From Sediminicoccus rosea (GTDB lineage Bacteria > Pseudomonadota > Alphaproteobacteria > Acetobacterales > Acetobacteraceae), in contig NZ_CP137852.1 of assembly GCF_033547095.1 (NCBI RefSeq), positions 4,923,001-4,987,000 on the forward strand: a DNA stretch of 64,000 bases. The letters run 5' to 3'. The position numbers and the translations under genes were made by a program. The stretch's first letter is position 1; each line of letters begins with the position of its first letter. This document shows, piece by piece, positions 9,044 to 19,048 of the stretch. The notes beneath the pieces were generated by a model. The model had not been told where the DNA came from. It saw only the letters and a list, made by a program, of their open reading frames with translations, and did no database searches.

Positions 9044-9931
9044 GTGACCGAACCCCTCTTCGACCGCCTCTGCCTGATCGGCGCCGGCCTCATCGGCGGT
9101 TCCATCGCGCGGCGCAACCGCGAGGGCCATGCGCTCGCGCGCGAGGTCATCGTCACCGCCAACAGCCAGGCGACGCGTGACCGCGTGCGCGAACTGGGCT
9201 TCGCCGACCGCGTCGAGGATGACATCGCCGCCGCCGTGCGCGATGCCGATTGCGTCATCCTCTGCGTGCCCGTCGGCGTCTACGCGCAGGTGATGGCGAA
9301 GATCGCGCCCCACCTGAAGCCCGGCGCCATCCTCACCGATGTCGGCTCCACCAAGGGCTCCGTCATCCGCGACCTCACGCCGCTGCTGCCGGCGGGCGTG
9401 CATCTCGTCCCCGCGCATCCCATGGCCGGCACCGAGTATTCGGGCCCGGATTCCGGCTTCCCCACGCTCTTCGAGGGCCGCTACGTCATCGTCACGCCCA
9501 CCGAGGGAACCGACCCCGCGGCGGTGGAGAAGGTGCGCGAGCTCTGGCGCCGCTGCGGCTCCATGATCGAGAGCATGGACCCCGTCACGCATGACAAGGT
9601 GGTGGCCATCGTCTCCCACCTGCCGCACCTCATCGCCTTCACCATCTGCGGCACGGCTGACGACCTCAGTGAGGAAACGCGCGAGAGCGTGCTGAAATTC
9701 GCCGCCTCCGGCTTCCGCGACTTCACGCGCATCGCGGGCAGCGACGTGAACATGTGGCGCGACGTCTTCCTCAACAACCGCGAGGCGGTGCTGGAAATGC
9801 TCGCCCGCTTCACCGAGGACGCGCAGGCCTTCGGCCGCGCCATCCGCTGGGGCGAGGCCGGCTTCATCGAGGACCGCATCAAGCGCGGCCGCAAGATCCG
9901 CCACAGCCTGATTGAGCGGAAGCAGGCTTAG
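9044..9931 (+). CDS. tyrA: Prephenate/arogenate dehydrogenase
   Basis: 295 residues. The NAD(P)-binding site is GAGLIGGS near residue 11, and the TyrA signature HLVPAHPMAGTEYSGP with its catalytic histidine follows in the middle. A second conserved histidine sits in VSHLPHL. It oxidatively decarboxylates prephenate (or arogenate) toward tyrosine. The start is GTG at 9044; there is no ATG in a suitable place. It closes the chorismate mutase-hisC-tyrA run. The stop codon is followed after 3 bp by a tandem GC-rich repeat. Confidence 0.92.
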   Translation: MTEPLFDRLCLIGAGLIGGSIARRNREGHALAREVIVTANSQATRDRVRELGFADRVEDDIAAAVRDADCVILCVPVGVYAQVMAKIAPHLKPGAILTDVGSTKGSVIRDLTPLLPAGVHLVPAHPMAGTEYSGPDSGFPTLFEGRYVIVTPTEGTDPAAVEKVRELWRRCGSMIESMDPVTHDKVVAIVSHLPHLIAFTICGTADDLSEETRESVLKFAASGFRDFTRIAGSDVNMWRDVFLNNREAVLEMLARFTEDAQAFGRAIRWGEAGFIEDRIKRGRKIRHSLIERKQA

Positions 9932-9934
9932 TTC

Positions 9935-10265
9935 ACGCCCTCAAGCGCCGGGCGCCGCCTCCGGCGGCTTGGCTTCGCCGCGCCATGGGCGCGCTGGACC
10001 ATGAGCCCGGTTGGGCGGCGCCGGCCGCGTTGCGGCCGGATGGTTTTGCTGAGCGGCCCCAAGCGCCGGGCGCCGCCTCCGGCGGCTTGGCTTCGCCGCG
10101 CCATGGGCGCGCTGGACCATGAGCCCGGTTGGGCGGCGCCGGCCGCGTTGCGGCCGGATGGTTTTGTTGAGCGGCCCCAAGCGCCGGGCGCCGCCTCCGG
10201 CGGCTTGGCTTCGCCGCGCCATGGGCGCGCTGGACCATGAGCGCCGGCCGCGTTGCGGCCGGATT
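9935..10265. repeat. Three tandem copies of a 118-bp palindromic element
   Basis: Directly after the tyrA stop come three tandem units starting at 9942, 10060 and 10178. The first two are 118 bp each and differ at a single visible base. The third lacks about 14 bp and ends at 10262. Each unit has a CGCCGGGCG start, a CCGCC-tcc-GGCGG hairpin, a GGCTTCGCCGCGCC block and a terminal CCGGCCGC-gtt-GCGGCCGG hairpin. They fill the space between convergent tyrA and the GGDEF-EAL gene. Related elements occur at 16463, 45711 and 46410. Open frames through the repeat are by-products of its composition. Confidence 0.9.
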
Positions 10266-10289
10266 CTCCGAGCATGCTGCCTGTCTTGA

Positions 10290-12464
10290 TCACGCCCGCG
10301 CCAACAGCTTCGGTGCCGGCGGCACCAGTTCCTCCGGCCGCATCGGCCGTCCCACCAGCCAGCCCTGGATGATGTGGCAGCCCGCGCGGCGCAGCGCGAA
10401 AGCCTGGCCCTCCGTCTCCACCCCCTCGCCGATCACCTCGATCCCCATGCCACGCGCCAGCGCCATGGTGGCGCGCAGCACGGCGTAGGATTTCGGATCA
10501 TCCGGCAATCCCGCCGTGATGGAACGGTCGAGTTTCAGCCGCTGCACCGGCAGGCGCACCACATGCGGCAGGCCGGAATGACCGCCGCCGAAATCATCGA
10601 GCGAGAGCGGCACCCCCACCTCCCGCAGCGCGGCCAGGGTCCGCGCCACGCCGGGCAGGTCGCGAATGGCCAGGTCCTCCGGGATCTCGATTTCCAGCCG
10701 CGCGGCCTCCACCCCGGCCGCGGCCAGCGCCTCCGCCACCTCGGTGGCGAAGGCCGGGTCATGCAGCGTCGCGATGGAGATATTGATGCCAAGATGCGCC
10801 GGCGCCTCCGGCCGCGCGCCCCAGCCGGCCAGCAAGGCCACCGCGCGGTTGAGGACGAAGCGGTCGAGCTGCAGCATCAGCCCCGATTCCGCCGCCGCGA
10901 CGAGAAGCTCCGCCGGCGGCACGCTGCGGCCGAGCCGCGCACTGTCCCACCGGATCAGCGCCTCGGCGCCGATCAGCCGTCCGCTCTCGAGGTCGAGCTG
11001 CGGCTGCACATGCAGCTCGAGCTCGCCGCCCACCAGCGCCTCGCCGAATGCCTCCCGCAGCTCCGCCCGCTGCTCGGCCCGCGCACGCAGCGCGGGCTCG
11101 AACAGCGCCACCGCATCGCCGGAGGCCGCCCGCGCCTCGAACAGCGCGAGGTCGGCGGCGCGCAGGAGCTGGTCCGCCTCCTGCCCGTGTTCCGGCGCGC
11201 AGGCGACGCCCAGGCTGCCGGACAGCGGCAATTCCGTGCCGCCGATCTCGATCGGCCGGCGCAGCGCCTGACGCAGGCGTTCGGCCAGCGGGGCCGCGCT
11301 TTCCGCCCCGGCGCCGAAGGCCAGGACGGCGAATTCATCCCCGCCCAGCCGGCTCACCAGGTCGCCGGGGCGCACCGCCTCGCGCAGCCGCCGCCCGGCC
11401 TCCACCAGCAGCGCATCGCCCATCGCCTGCCCGTGGCGGTCATTGGCCGCCTTGAACTGGTCGAGGTCCACCAGCACCAGCACGCCGCGCTGCTCGGCGG
11501 CCAGCATCTCCTGCAGGGCCGCGCGGAAGGTGCCGCGGTTGATCAGCCCGGTGAGCGGGTCGCGCTCGACCAGATGCTCGATCCGCTCCTGCGCGGCCTT
11601 GAGCGGCGTCACATCCACCACGGAGAGGATGCAGCCCCGCAGCCCCTGGGCCGAAAGCCAGGGCGAGGCGGTGATCCGCAGGCGCCGCTCCGTCTGGCAG
11701 GGCAGGGCGAGCTGCGCCTCGCTCTCCACCTCCGTGCTGAAGCCGAAGGGACCCTCCGGATCGGCGGGCGAGGTGAGCACGAGGCCGGATTCCGCCAGCG
11801 CCGGCGGGGCCTGGGCGCCGAACAGCGCCGTCAGGCGGCGATTGGCGAAGATCGTCCGCCCCTCGTCATCCAATTGCCAGATGCCGACGGGCGCCATCTC
11901 CAGCAGCGCGCGCAGGCGGCCCTCGGATTCCGCCAGGGCCAGCTCGCCGCGCTTCACGGCGGAGATGTCCACCGCGAAGACCGCGACCTCGCCGCCCGGC
12001 AGGCGCGTCTGCCGCATGCGCTCCCAATGGCCCTCGGCGGTGAGGATCTCGAAGGGCTCGCCATCGGCGCGGGCGTGCTTCCCCATCCGGCGGGCCATCT
12101 CGGCGGCGCGCTCATGGGGCGGCAGATGGGCGAGCAGCGCCTGCATCACGGCGCCCAGATGCGGCCGTGGGCCGAGCGGCGCGACGCGGCGCGTCCATCC
12201 CTGCTCGGGCCGCCCATTGTGCCAGACCAGGCGTTGATCGGGCGCGTAGATGGCGACGCGATAGGGCGTGGCGGCCATCACCTGCCGCCAGAGCGAGCCC
12301 TCACGGCGCAGGCGGCAGGCCCACCAGCCGAGCAGCCCGAGCGGCAGGACCAGCAGGAGAGCCCAGGGCGGCGCCGGCAGCCAGGCAAGGCCGAGCATCA
12401 GCGCCGCGGCCAGGGCGGTGCCCAGGCACAGAAGCGGGAGGTTCAGGCGCGGCGGATGGGGCAT
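10290..12464 (-). CDS. Membrane PAS-GGDEF-EAL cyclic-di-GMP enzyme
   Basis: 724 residues. Two membrane segments lie within residues 8-50, followed by two PAS-like sensor regions (about 60-170 and 185-295). The GGDEF domain starts at about 300 with RDPLTGLINRG; its signature GGDEF is at about 373 and an I-site RPGD lies just before it. The EAL domain has EALIRW at about 499, NISI, DDFGGGHSG at about 623 and GEGVETE near the end. Both catalytic signatures look intact, so it could make and degrade cyclic di-GMP. The ATG at 12464 follows GGAAGAGAG; a TTG at 12479 is less likely. Confidence 0.9.
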   Translation of the reverse strand: MPHPPRLNLPLLCLGTALAAALMLGLAWLPAPPWALLLVLPLGLLGWWACRLRREGSLWRQVMAATPYRVAIYAPDQRLVWHNGRPEQGWTRRVAPLGPRPHLGAVMQALLAHLPPHERAAEMARRMGKHARADGEPFEILTAEGHWERMRQTRLPGGEVAVFAVDISAVKRGELALAESEGRLRALLEMAPVGIWQLDDEGRTIFANRRLTALFGAQAPPALAESGLVLTSPADPEGPFGFSTEVESEAQLALPCQTERRLRITASPWLSAQGLRGCILSVVDVTPLKAAQERIEHLVERDPLTGLINRGTFRAALQEMLAAEQRGVLVLVDLDQFKAANDRHGQAMGDALLVEAGRRLREAVRPGDLVSRLGGDEFAVLAFGAGAESAAPLAERLRQALRRPIEIGGTELPLSGSLGVACAPEHGQEADQLLRAADLALFEARAASGDAVALFEPALRARAEQRAELREAFGEALVGGELELHVQPQLDLESGRLIGAEALIRWDSARLGRSVPPAELLVAAAESGLMLQLDRFVLNRAVALLAGWGARPEAPAHLGINISIATLHDPAFATEVAEALAAAGVEAARLEIEIPEDLAIRDLPGVARTLAALREVGVPLSLDDFGGGHSGLPHVVRLPVQRLKLDRSITAGLPDDPKSYAVLRATMALARGMGIEVIGEGVETEGQAFALRRAGCHIIQGWLVGRPMRPEELVPPAPKLLARA

Positions 12465-12537
12465 GGCACTCTCTTCCAAGGGAAGATAGCGCCGGGGCCG
12501 GTTAAGCCTTCCTTGCGGCTCCGCCGGAAAAACCGAT

Positions 12538-13272
12538 TCAGATCAGCGCGATGAGCGCCAGCGCGGCCAGGGCGCCGCCGCCTGTCAGCAGCGCGGCGCG
12601 CAGTGCGCCACCCGCGGCCACCTGCCCTTCCGCGCGGGCCAGCAGCCAGCCCGCCGCCGCCACGCCGCCGAGCGTGAGCAGCAGCGAGGGCCAGGCGCCC
12701 GGCGCGGCCAGCAGCATCAGCGGCAGCAGGGGCAGGAGTCCGCCCAGCGCCTGGCCGACCGCCAGCGCCGCCGCCTCCTGCGCCGCACGCGCCGGCTGCG
12801 GCTCGATGAGGTCGAGTTCGAAGCGCATCATGAAGTCCACCCAGCGGCGCTTGTCGGCGGCGATCGCTTCCACCGCGCGGGCCAGCGTGTCGCCGCGCAG
12901 CCCGTAGCGATGCAGCACGGCCGCCACCTCCCAGCGCTCGCGCTCGGGATAGGTCTCGGTCTCCTCCTCCTCGCGGCGGCGCTCGGCCGCGTAGCGTTCG
13001 GTGGCGCCGAGCACGGCGAAGTAGCGCGCGAGCGCCGCGACCACGGCGCCAGCCCCCAGCGCGGCCACGCCGCCCGCAAGCAGCGCAGGGCCGGTGACGC
13101 CCAGCGCCATGAGCCCGATGACCACCGCGAGCGGCAACACCGGCCCCTGCGCGAGGCCTGTGAGGAAGGGCACCTCGGCACGGCTCAGCAGGGCATGCTG
13201 CTCCCCCTCCGGGGGCCCTGGCGGTGCGGGCGGCAATCCGTCGCGATAGGGGTGGGGGGCAGGCTGATCCAT
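12538..13272 (-). CDS. VIT1/CCC1-family-like membrane protein
   Basis: 244 residues. After a proline-rich cytosolic start come two hydrophobic helices, then a charged helical middle with EEEETETYPERERWEV and a WVDFMMRFEL-like segment. Three more hydrophobic helices close the protein. This arrangement, with the acidic cytoplasmic helix and the following LDLIEPQP turn, matches VIT1/CCC1 iron/manganese transporters. Metal selectivity is not predictable, and the protein is more divergent than standard members. It starts at ATG 13272, 114 bp beyond the cspA stop on the same strand, separated by the cspA terminator. Confidence 0.72.
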   Translation of the reverse strand: MDQPAPHPYRDGLPPAPPGPPEGEQHALLSRAEVPFLTGLAQGPVLPLAVVIGLMALGVTGPALLAGGVAALGAGAVVAALARYFAVLGATERYAAERRREEEETETYPERERWEVAAVLHRYGLRGDTLARAVEAIAADKRRWVDFMMRFELDLIEPQPARAAQEAAALAVGQALGGLLPLLPLMLLAAPGAWPSLLLTLGGVAAAGWLLARAEGQVAAGGALRAALLTGGGALAALALIALI

Positions 13273-13329
13273 GGGGCGATCCTACCTCATCCGGGCATCG
13301 CGGCGAAACCTCCGCATGGCGCAACAAAA

Positions 13330-13355
13330 AAGGGCGCCCGGTGAGGGGCGCCCTT
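13330..13355 (-). terminator. Rho-independent terminator of cspA
   Basis: On the minus strand AAGGGCGCCC (13355-13346) pairs with GGGCGCCCTT (13339-13330) around a 6-nt loop and runs into a T-rich tract. It lies about 30 bp past the cspA stop codon. A second hairpin (GTCCC...GGGAC) sits between the stop and the terminator. Confidence 0.9.
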
Positions 13356-13386
13356 TCGGCTCGACAGTCCCGTGGGACCGTCGAAT

Positions 13387-13590
13387 TCAGCTGGCCTTGA
13401 GGTTGACCGCGGACGTCTTGCCGCGCTCTTCCGCCAGTTCGTAGGAAATCTGCTGGCCATCCTTGAGGCCCTGCAGGCCGGCGGCCTGAACCGCCGTGAT
13501 GTGCACGAACACATCGGAGCCACCACCGGCCGGCGAGATGAAGCCGTAACCCTTGGTCGCGTTGAACCACTTCACGGTGCCAGAAGCCAT
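13387..13590 (-). CDS. cspA: Cold-shock protein
   Basis: 67 residues, a single cold-shock domain. RNP1 is KGYGFIS and RNP2 is VFVHI, with MASGTVKWFNATKG at the start. It binds single-stranded nucleic acid and acts as an RNA chaperone. Its spacing pattern (the ELAEERGK ending) is typical of alphaproteobacterial CspA. The ATG at 13590 follows TTGGAGAA. It has its own strong terminator and lies downstream of the groEL terminator, so it is probably a separate transcript. Which of the several csp paralogues this is cannot be decided here. Confidence 0.95.
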   Translation of the reverse strand: MASGTVKWFNATKGYGFISPAGGGSDVFVHITAVQAAGLQGLKDGQQISYELAEERGKTSAVNLKAS

Positions 13591-13852
13591 CCGCTTATTC
13601 TCCAAAAGCATGCGCGCGGGAATCTCCGGCGCATTATCACCCACTCCAGCCGGACTTCGCAGGACATGCGCTTCACGCCCACACCTTTCCCGGCAGGGGC
13701 ACGCGATGTCCGGCGGGTACACATCCAGCGGGTCTGAAGAGAGCTTCTGGGGTCGGCACGGCAAGACGAAGGTGGGAGCACAAGCGCAGATCGGCCGGGG
13801 GAAGTCAAACAAAACCGGCAGGCCTTCTGCCATGCACCGGACGCGTGGCGCG
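13591..13852 (-). other. cspA upstream region / probable long 5' leader
   Basis: These 262 bp separate cspA from the groEL terminator and hold no convincing gene. Long 5' leaders are usual for cold-shock genes. A GATAAT hexamer lies about 40 bp before the cspA start and a TTGACT hexamer lies further up (minus strand, near 13805), but no properly spaced pair stands out. I cannot place the promoter. Confidence 0.4.
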
Positions 13853-13853
13853 C

Positions 13854-13884
13854 AAAAAGAAAGGGCGGCCCTTGCGGACCGCCC
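13854..13884 (-). terminator. Rho-independent terminator of groESL
   Basis: On the minus strand GGGCGGTCC (13884-13876) pairs with GGGCCGCCC (13871-13863) around GCAA. It is followed by TTTCTTTTT (to 13854). It starts about 30 bp beyond the groEL stop at 13916. Confidence 0.9.
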
Positions 13885-13915
13885 CTCCCGTTACGCGAAC
13901 CGAGGTGACCTGGAC

Positions 13916-15571
<1,656 letters not shown>

Positions 15572-15606
15572 TCATATGGGGTTGAAAGCGATGGTCGTTC
15601 GGGCCT

Positions 15607-15897
15607 TTAGGCCTCGACGATGCCCATCACGTCGGATTCCTTCATGATCAGCAGCTCTTCGCCGTTGACCTTCACCTCGGTGCCGGACCACTTGCCGAAC
15701 AGGATGCGGTCACCCGCCTTCACGTCGAGCGGGCGGACCTTGCCCTCTTCATTCACGGTGCCGGCGCCGACGGCCAGGACTTCACCTTCCTGCGGCTTCT
15801 CCTTGGCGGTGTCGGGGATGATGATGCCGCCCGCGGTCTTTTCCTCGGCCGTGATACGGCGAACGAGAACGCGGTCGTGCAAGGGGCGGAACTTCAT
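15607..15897 (-). CDS. groES: 10-kDa co-chaperonin GroES
   Basis: 96 residues, full length. The N-terminus [14 protein letters not shown] is diagnostic, as is the mobile loop with [15 protein letters not shown] and the ending [11 protein letters not shown]. It caps the GroEL cavity. ATG at 15897 follows AGGAGGAAAG. It is the first gene of the groES-groEL operon; two CIRCE operators and a promoter lie 60-150 bp upstream. Confidence 0.98.
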   Translation of the reverse strand: MKFRPLHDRVLVRRITAEEKTAGGIIIPDTAKEKPQEGEVLAVGAGTVNEEGKVRPLDVKAGDRILFGKWSGTEVKVNGEELLIMKESDVMGIVEA

Positions 15898-15955
15898 GTC
15901 GGTTCTTTCCTCCTGATGAGTCAGGCTATGGGAACCTCCCCGCGTGCGGCGCCTG

Positions 15956-15982
15956 TTGGCACTCACTGGCGAGGAGTGCCAG
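15956..15982 (-). promoter_or_regulatory. CIRCE operator 1 (HrcA site) at the groES start site
   Basis: TTGGCACTC at 15956-15964 and GAGTGCCAG at 15974-15982 form the 9-9-9 inverted repeat of CIRCE. It differs only slightly from the consensus TTAGCACTC-N9-GAGTGCTAA. It begins just downstream of the -10 box, where HrcA binding would block transcription. Confidence 0.93.
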
Positions 15983-15983
15983 C

Positions 15984-16012
15984 GACTTAGGCTTGGCCTC
16001 AGGCAGAGTCAA
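15984..16012 (-). promoter_or_regulatory. Probable groES promoter
   Basis: On the minus strand a -35 TTGACT (16012-16007) and a -10 TAAGTC (15989-15984) are separated by exactly 17 bp. The pair is sandwiched between the two CIRCE elements. It fits a vegetative sigma promoter; an RpoH contribution cannot be excluded. Confidence 0.65.
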
Positions 16013-16020
16013 GACAGATG

Positions 16021-16047
16021 GCAGCACTCTCTGAGTGCGAGTGCTAA
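16021..16047 (-). promoter_or_regulatory. CIRCE operator 2, upstream of the -35 box
   Basis: GCAGCACTC at 16021-16029 and GAGTGCTAA at 16039-16047 with a 9-bp spacer. The right half is a perfect consensus match, and the core GCACTC/GAGTGC is intact. The spacer itself ends in GAGTGC. A second CIRCE upstream of the promoter is less usual than the single downstream site. Confidence 0.85.
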
Positions 16048-16189
16048 TCCGCTGAATCAACAGAAGATTTTTCTGGCGAAGCCGCTTCCGATCATGTCAG
16101 CCTCATGACGTGACCAGCCCGTCGGACGGGCCGGCAGGAGGATCAGCCGGTCCCGCGGGTTGGAAAACGACCCCGAAGGAGGCTGCTTG

Positions 16190-16462
16190 ATGCTGGATGT
16201 ACTCTCCCCGATGGTCCGCCAGAAGGACTGGAGGCTCACCACCGCGGAAATCCTCTACCACATGCCCGACCACCCGGGCGTCCTGCAGACCTTCATCTGG
16301 CAAAAGCACGACCTGGCCCCGAGTTTCCCCGAACTCACCCGCTTCCTCGACTTCTGGAAGCGCGAGATCGAGGGGCCGCTGCATTCCGTTCGAGTCGCGA
16401 GCGCGGCGCTGATCCGCCCGGCGGACCTGAAATACGCGAACGGGGTGTTTTTGTTGCATTAA
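16190..16462 (+). CDS. usg: Usg family protein
   Basis: 90 residues. The segment LTTAEILYHMPDHPGVLQTFIW followed by DLAPSFPELTRFLDFWKREIEGPLHSV matches the small alphaproteobacterial Usg family, named from a gene upstream of trpF in some species. The biochemical role is not established to my knowledge. ATG 16190 follows GGAGG at 6-bp spacing; a TTG at 16160 opens the frame earlier but has no ribosome site. It diverges from groES and ends right at a palindromic repeat element. Confidence 0.88.
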   Translation: MLDVLSPMVRQKDWRLTTAEILYHMPDHPGVLQTFIWQKHDLAPSFPELTRFLDFWKREIEGPLHSVRVASAALIRPADLKYANGVFLLH

Positions 16463-16605
16463 TGCCCTCAAGCGCCGGGCGAAGTTTTTGACGCCCTCAG
16501 ACGCCGGGCGCGGCCTCCGGCCGCTTGGCTTCGCCGCGCGACGGGTGCGCTTGGCCGCACGGGCAGTTGGGCGGCGCCGGCCGCGGTGCGGCCGGATTCG
16601 TCAGG
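16463..16605. repeat. GC-rich palindromic repeat after usg
   Basis: It begins immediately after the usg stop with TGCCCTCAAGCGCCGGGCG, then a second start-like copy ACGCCCTCAGACGCCGGGCG from about 16490. It continues through a GGCTTCGCCGCGC block to a CCGGCCGC-ggt-GCGGCCGG hairpin at 16577-16595. This is the same architecture as the 9935-10265 repeat, with a partial first unit. It sits between convergent usg and hemY. Confidence 0.82.
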
Positions 16606-16643
16606 GTTCGGCCTGACCTGATGTGTTCGGCGAGCTTGGGGGC

Positions 16644-17894
16644 TTAGCGGGCGGCCCCGCTCCAGGTGATCGCACCCGCCGTCCCGCAGGCCCCACAAAG
16701 CGGCTTCCACGCCGAATGCTCCGCCCCGCAATGCCCGCAGCGCCAGACCGGCTCGACCGGCGCGGCCGCCGCCTCGCGCAGCCAGCCCGCCTCGCGCTCG
16801 CGCGCCGCATCCGGCCCGTGCTCGGCGCGCTCCACCTCGCCCAGCAGGGCGTAGCAGCGCCGGTCGGCCTGGCCGGTCTCGCGCCAGAGGTTCAGCTCAT
16901 GCCGCGCCCGGCCAGTCAGCCCGGCCTCGAAGGCGATGCGCGCACGCAACAGCCGGCTCTCCGGATGGGCCGGGGTGTGGCGGGTCAATTCCTCCACCAG
17001 CCGCACCCGGCGGATGCGGTCCGTGTCCAGGCCCAGCAGCAATTCCGCGATGCCGGGATGCGGCGCGGCGTTCCAGCCCTGCTGCAGCACGCCGCGCGCC
17101 CGGCGCGGGTGCCCGGTGTCCAGCAGCCGGCTGGCATGGGCGATCACGCCCGGCGCGAAGCCCGGCTCGGCCAGGAAGGCCTGGCGCTCCAGTTCGGCCG
17201 CGCGGAGTGGGTCCTTCTCCTGCAGGGCGGCCGCCAGGCTGAGCGCCGCGCGGGGCCCGTCGGCGCCCGAGAATGCCAGCGCCTCGCCCCAATCCTGCCG
17301 GCGCCGCGCCACCTCCGAACGCTCGGCGCGCAGCCATTCGGCGCTGGGCTCGGCCGATTGCGCCTCGGCCGCAATCTCGCGCGCGGCGTCCCAATCGCCC
17401 CGCGCCTCGGCTTGCCGCAGCAGGCCGCGCAGCCCCAGGAAGCGTGCCTCGGGCTGTGCCGCCAGGGCCTCGAAGGCCTCGGTGGCGGCGGCCTCGTCCC
17501 CCTCGGCGCGGGCGGCCTCGGCGGCCAGCAGCAGGAGCTGCGGGCTGTCCCCCATCAGGCGGCGGGCGCGCGTCACCTCGATGCGCGCGGCCTCCGCCCG
17601 GCCGGCGGCCAGCGCCACCAGGGCGCGGGTCAGCGCCAATTCGCCCTCGGCCCGGTGCTGCCGCTCCAGGCGCAGCCGGCGCCGCGCTGGCCAGGCCAGC
17701 AGCCAGGACCACAGGCGCAGCAGCGCGTGCAGCAGCAGGAAGCCCAGCGCCGCGGCCAGGATGCCAGCGGCCAGCGGCAGCCCGATCCAGAGGTCGCCAT
17801 GGCGGATCTCGACGCTGCCGCCGAGATCCATCAGCGCCATCACGCCGGCGAAGCCCGCCAGCAGGACCAGCAGCAGCTTGAGGACCAGCCGCAT
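16644..17894 (-). CDS. hemY: HemY-like tetratricopeptide membrane protein with zinc ribbon
   Basis: 416 residues. Two membrane helices near the N-terminus (about 1-25 and 40-62) are followed by a long alanine-rich, TPR-like helical region. The C-terminus holds two CxxC knuckles, CGHC and CGAC, forming a probable zinc ribbon. This is the 'heme biosynthesis HemY' family of proteobacteria (not the Gram-positive oxidase of the same name); its exact role is unclear. Its start overlaps the mitofilin-like gene stop as ATGA. The hemC-hemD-mitofilin-hemY order is conserved in alphaproteobacteria. Confidence 0.85.
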   Translation of the reverse strand: MRLVLKLLLVLLAGFAGVMALMDLGGSVEIRHGDLWIGLPLAAGILAAALGFLLLHALLRLWSWLLAWPARRRLRLERQHRAEGELALTRALVALAAGRAEAARIEVTRARRLMGDSPQLLLLAAEAARAEGDEAAATEAFEALAAQPEARFLGLRGLLRQAEARGDWDAAREIAAEAQSAEPSAEWLRAERSEVARRRQDWGEALAFSGADGPRAALSLAAALQEKDPLRAAELERQAFLAEPGFAPGVIAHASRLLDTGHPRRARGVLQQGWNAAPHPGIAELLLGLDTDRIRRVRLVEELTRHTPAHPESRLLRARIAFEAGLTGRARHELNLWRETGQADRRCYALLGEVERAEHGPDAAREREAGWLREAAAAPVEPVWRCGHCGAEHSAWKPLCGACGTAGAITWSGAAR

Positions 17895-19048
17895 CAGCCG
17901 CCGGCCAGGGCGCGCAGGGCGAAGCGCGCCTGGGCGAGGGCCTGGGCCTCCTCCAGCCAGGCGCGCATGCCCTGGCGCAGCGGCTCGGGCAGGCGGCCGA
18001 GATGCCCGAGCGCACCCTCCACATCGCCCGCCTCCAGCGCGCGCCGGGCGCGTTCCACATTGGCCTCGGTCGCGTCGCCCCAGACCACCTCCTCGCCCCG
18101 GCGGATGGTGAGCAGGCTGTTCAGCCGCGGCAGCGTCCCCTCCTGCGCGGCGGCGCGCGCCTGGCGCAGCGCCTCCTCGAAACCGAGGCGCAGCGCCGGT
18201 TCGGTCGGTGGCGGGCTGGTGGCGAAGCGCGCGAGGGCGGGCGGCGCGGGCTGGCCGAGCCGGGCCAGCGCCGGCGCCAGGGGCTGCCCGGCATCGAGCA
18301 GCGCGCGCAGGGCATCAATGGCCGCCAGCCGCTCGGTCCGTGCCTCGGCGGCGGAGAGACGCTGCAGGGCCTGCTCGACGGGGGCAAGGCGTTGCGCCGC
18401 CAGCGCCTCGATCGCGGCCACGCGCTGGGCGACCAGCGCCTCCAGCGCGGCCAGCCGCTGCAACAGCCCGGTCTCCAGATTGGTCACGCGCTGGCCGAGG
18501 CTCGCCTCGCCCGCCAGGCGCGCCTGGTCGAGATGCGCCACGCGCGCGGTGAGCGCCTGCTCCGCCGCCTCCCGCCGCGCCGTAGCATCGGCCATGCGGC
18601 CCGTGACGGCCGCATCCAGCGCCGCCGCGCGCTGGTCGAGCCGCGCGGTACCCGCCGCCTCCACCGCTGCCGCCGCCTCGGTGATGCGCTGGCCGAGCGC
18701 CGTCTGCAGCGCGGCGATGCGCTCCTGCAGGGCGGCCTCGCCCGCCGTGCGATTGGCCATGACCTGCCGCTCCAGCGCGGCGAGCGCCACCGGGTCGCCC
18801 GCCGGACGGTCGCTGAGCAGGCGGATGGTCGCCTCGGCGGCGGCCAGGCGGGTCAGTGCGGCTTCCAGGGCGACCGGCTCCACCACGGGCCGCGCGGCGA
18901 GTTGCTGAATGGCAGCCTCAGCCATCGCCACGCGGGCATCCGTGCGCGCGGGGGGCGTGCGGCCGCCGAGCAACCAGAGGATGGCCAGCACCAGCAGCAG
19001 CCCCGCCCCCAGCAGTGCCACCCAGGCGGGATCGAGCTTGCGGGTCAT
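17894..19048 (-). CDS. Mitofilin-like (COG4223) inner membrane protein
   Basis: 384 residues. One N-terminal membrane helix (about 9-27) is followed by roughly 200 residues of alanine/leucine-rich coiled coil with repeated 'QRLAALEA/QRVAAIEA' heptads. A C-terminal helical domain (about 280-384) follows. This matches the alphaproteobacterial homologue of mitofilin/Mic60, which sits in heme-gene clusters and bends inner membranes. It overlaps hemD upstream and hemY downstream by ATGA. Because the coiled coil is low complexity, the family call leans on the C-terminal domain and the neighbours. Confidence 0.8.
   Translation of the reverse strand: MTRKLDPAWVALLGAGLLLVLAILWLLGGRTPPARTDARVAMAEAAIQQLAARPVVEPVALEAALTRLAAAEATIRLLSDRPAGDPVALAALERQVMANRTAGEAALQERIAALQTALGQRITEAAAAVEAAGTARLDQRAAALDAAVTGRMADATARREAAEQALTARVAHLDQARLAGEASLGQRVTNLETGLLQRLAALEALVAQRVAAIEALAAQRLAPVEQALQRLSAAEARTERLAAIDALRALLDAGQPLAPALARLGQPAPPALARFATSPPPTEPALRLGFEEALRQARAAAQEGTLPRLNSLLTIRRGEEVVWGDATEANVERARRALEAGDVEGALGHLGRLPEPLRQGMRAWLEEAQALAQARFALRALAGG

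Noticed and set aside
9928-10293. Short open frames inside the 118-bp tandem repeat
   Set aside because: They are produced by the repeat itself (frames repeating HGAAKPSRRRR-type units) and lie in the tandem array; no ribosome site or family.
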